From: Anaerolineales bacterium
GTDB lineage: Bacteria; Chloroflexota; Anaerolineae; Anaerolineales; E44-bin32
Length of the DNA: 5,757 bases
Direction: 5' to 3'
Assembly (NCBI GenBank): GCA_030606845.1
Contig: JAUWFP010000151.1
Location: forward strand, 1 to 5,757
Positions 5,251 to 5,757 of the stretch are shown piece by piece. The number at the start of each line of letters is the position of its first letter. Position 1 is the stretch's first letter. Made by a program: the position numbers and the translations under genes. The notes beneath the pieces were generated by a model that made no database searches, was not told the origin of the DNA, and saw nothing but the letters and a program-made list of their open reading frames with translations.

Positions 5251-5757
5251 ATGGAGCAAGGACAGCGATCAAATGTTGTGGCAGGGTTGCTCATCATTCT
5301 AATCGGGGCGATTTTCCTGGCAGCTCAAATATTTCCTGACATCTTTGCGTTCATAGATCTTAAACAGAATTGGCCCTTGCTTGTGATCGGGGTGGGCGTT
5401 TTCCTATTACTGATGGGATTGCTGACCAGCACACCGGCCCTGGCAATTCCGGCTTCGATCGTCGGCGGGATCGGCGGGATTCTATATTGGCAGAATGCAA
5501 CGGGTAACTGGGGAAGCTGGGCGTATATCTGGACGCTTATTCCAGGTTTCGTGGGTGTAGGCGTCATCGTATCCGGCTTGCTCGAAGGTAAGACTCGCGA
5601 GGCGCTGAAAGATGGGAGCCGAGCCATTATTGCGAGCCTGATTATGTTTGCAATCTTCGGTTCTTTCTTGGGCGCAGGGCAATTCTCAGGGCTGTTGTGG
5701 CCGATCATTTTAATCGGCGCCGGCTTGATGATTCTATTGAGTTCTTTGTTCCGTCCG
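5251..5757 (+). CDS. Multi-pass membrane protein with LiaI/LiaF-like (DUF5668-type) repeats, cut by the window end
   Basis: The frame is open from ATG 5251 to the edge, giving 169 residues without a stop, so the C-terminus is missing. GGAGGGTGA at 5241-5249 is a strong ribosome site with correct spacing. The protein is very hydrophobic, with about five membrane segments: ~9-27, 41-59, 63-80, 93-111 and 124-143, plus the start of another at 150-166. The segment WPLLVIGVGVFLLLMG (41-56) is echoed by WPIILIGAGLMILLSS (150-165), and the N-terminal GLLIILIGAIFLA also fits the glycine-rich 'G..li.iG...L' pattern of the LiaI/LiaF-like transmembrane region. In Firmicutes, LiaF-type proteins modulate envelope-stress signalling. 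Related proteins elsewhere, including Chloroflexota, are mostly uncharacterised, and some carry a C-terminal adhesin-like beta-helix domain, which would lie beyond the window. The role is an inference. Confidence 0.85.
   Translation, partial: MEQGQRSNVVAGLLIILIGAIFLAAQIFPDIFAFIDLKQNWPLLVIGVGVFLLLMGLLTSTPALAIPASIVGGIGGILYWQNATGNWGSWAYIWTLIPGFVGVGVIVSGLLEGKTREALKDGSRAIIASLIMFAIFGSFLGAGQFSGLLWPIILIGAGLMILLSSLFRP

Noticed and set aside
1..5757. CRISPR arrays, tRNA or rRNA genes, insertion sequences
   Set aside because: No regularly spaced direct repeats, tRNA-like clover patterns, rRNA motifs, transposase motifs or terminal inverted repeats were seen by eye.

Overview
The window is an ordinary-looking bacterial stretch of moderate GC with every convincing gene on the + strand. 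It holds five complete coding regions, one gene cut by each window edge, and an approximately 420-base gap that contains a chromosome-partition (parS) site. The family mix suggests a Chloroflexota bacterium, perhaps Anaerolineae-like: a YhfC-type membrane protease beside a Nat-type ABC exporter, a membrane protein with a cytoplasmic zinc ribbon, a methyltransferase with a Trm112-like tail, and a LiaI/LiaF-like multi-pass protein. That assignment is an inference from remembered family resemblance, not a search result.

Layout. Bases 1-177 are the end of a small regulator, most like the C-terminus of a YtrA-type GntR repressor. Bases 178-600 are non-coding and carry two hairpins, a perfect 18-bp palindrome containing the canonical parS sequence (376-391), and a degenerate parS-like copy 25 bp further on (401-416). 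Then follow a YhfC-family intramembrane metalloprotease-like gene (601-1476), an ABC ATPase (1531-2433), an ABC-2 permease (2578-3369), a secreted-type Ig-like/TM/zinc-ribbon protein (3379-4134), a SAM-dependent methyltransferase with a C-terminal zinc ribbon (4230-5123), and the start of a multi-pass LiaI/LiaF-like membrane protein (5251 to the edge).

How the genes may work together. The regulator remnant, protease, ATPase, permease and Ig-like protein look like one envelope-related cassette. A GntR/YtrA regulator next to an ABC-2 exporter is a familiar arrangement, and the Ig-like gene starts only 9 bases after the permease stop, so it is probably co-translated with it. The methyltransferase and the LiaF-like gene are spaced further apart (95 and 127 bases) and may be separate units. 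No complete factor-independent terminator with a good T-run was found anywhere.

The most notable item is the parS site. If it is real, it places this ordinary accessory cassette in the ParB-loaded part of the chromosome, usually near the replication origin. The most unusual protein is the Ig-like/TM/zinc-ribbon one, which could link an envelope sensor domain to a cytoplasmic metal-binding module.
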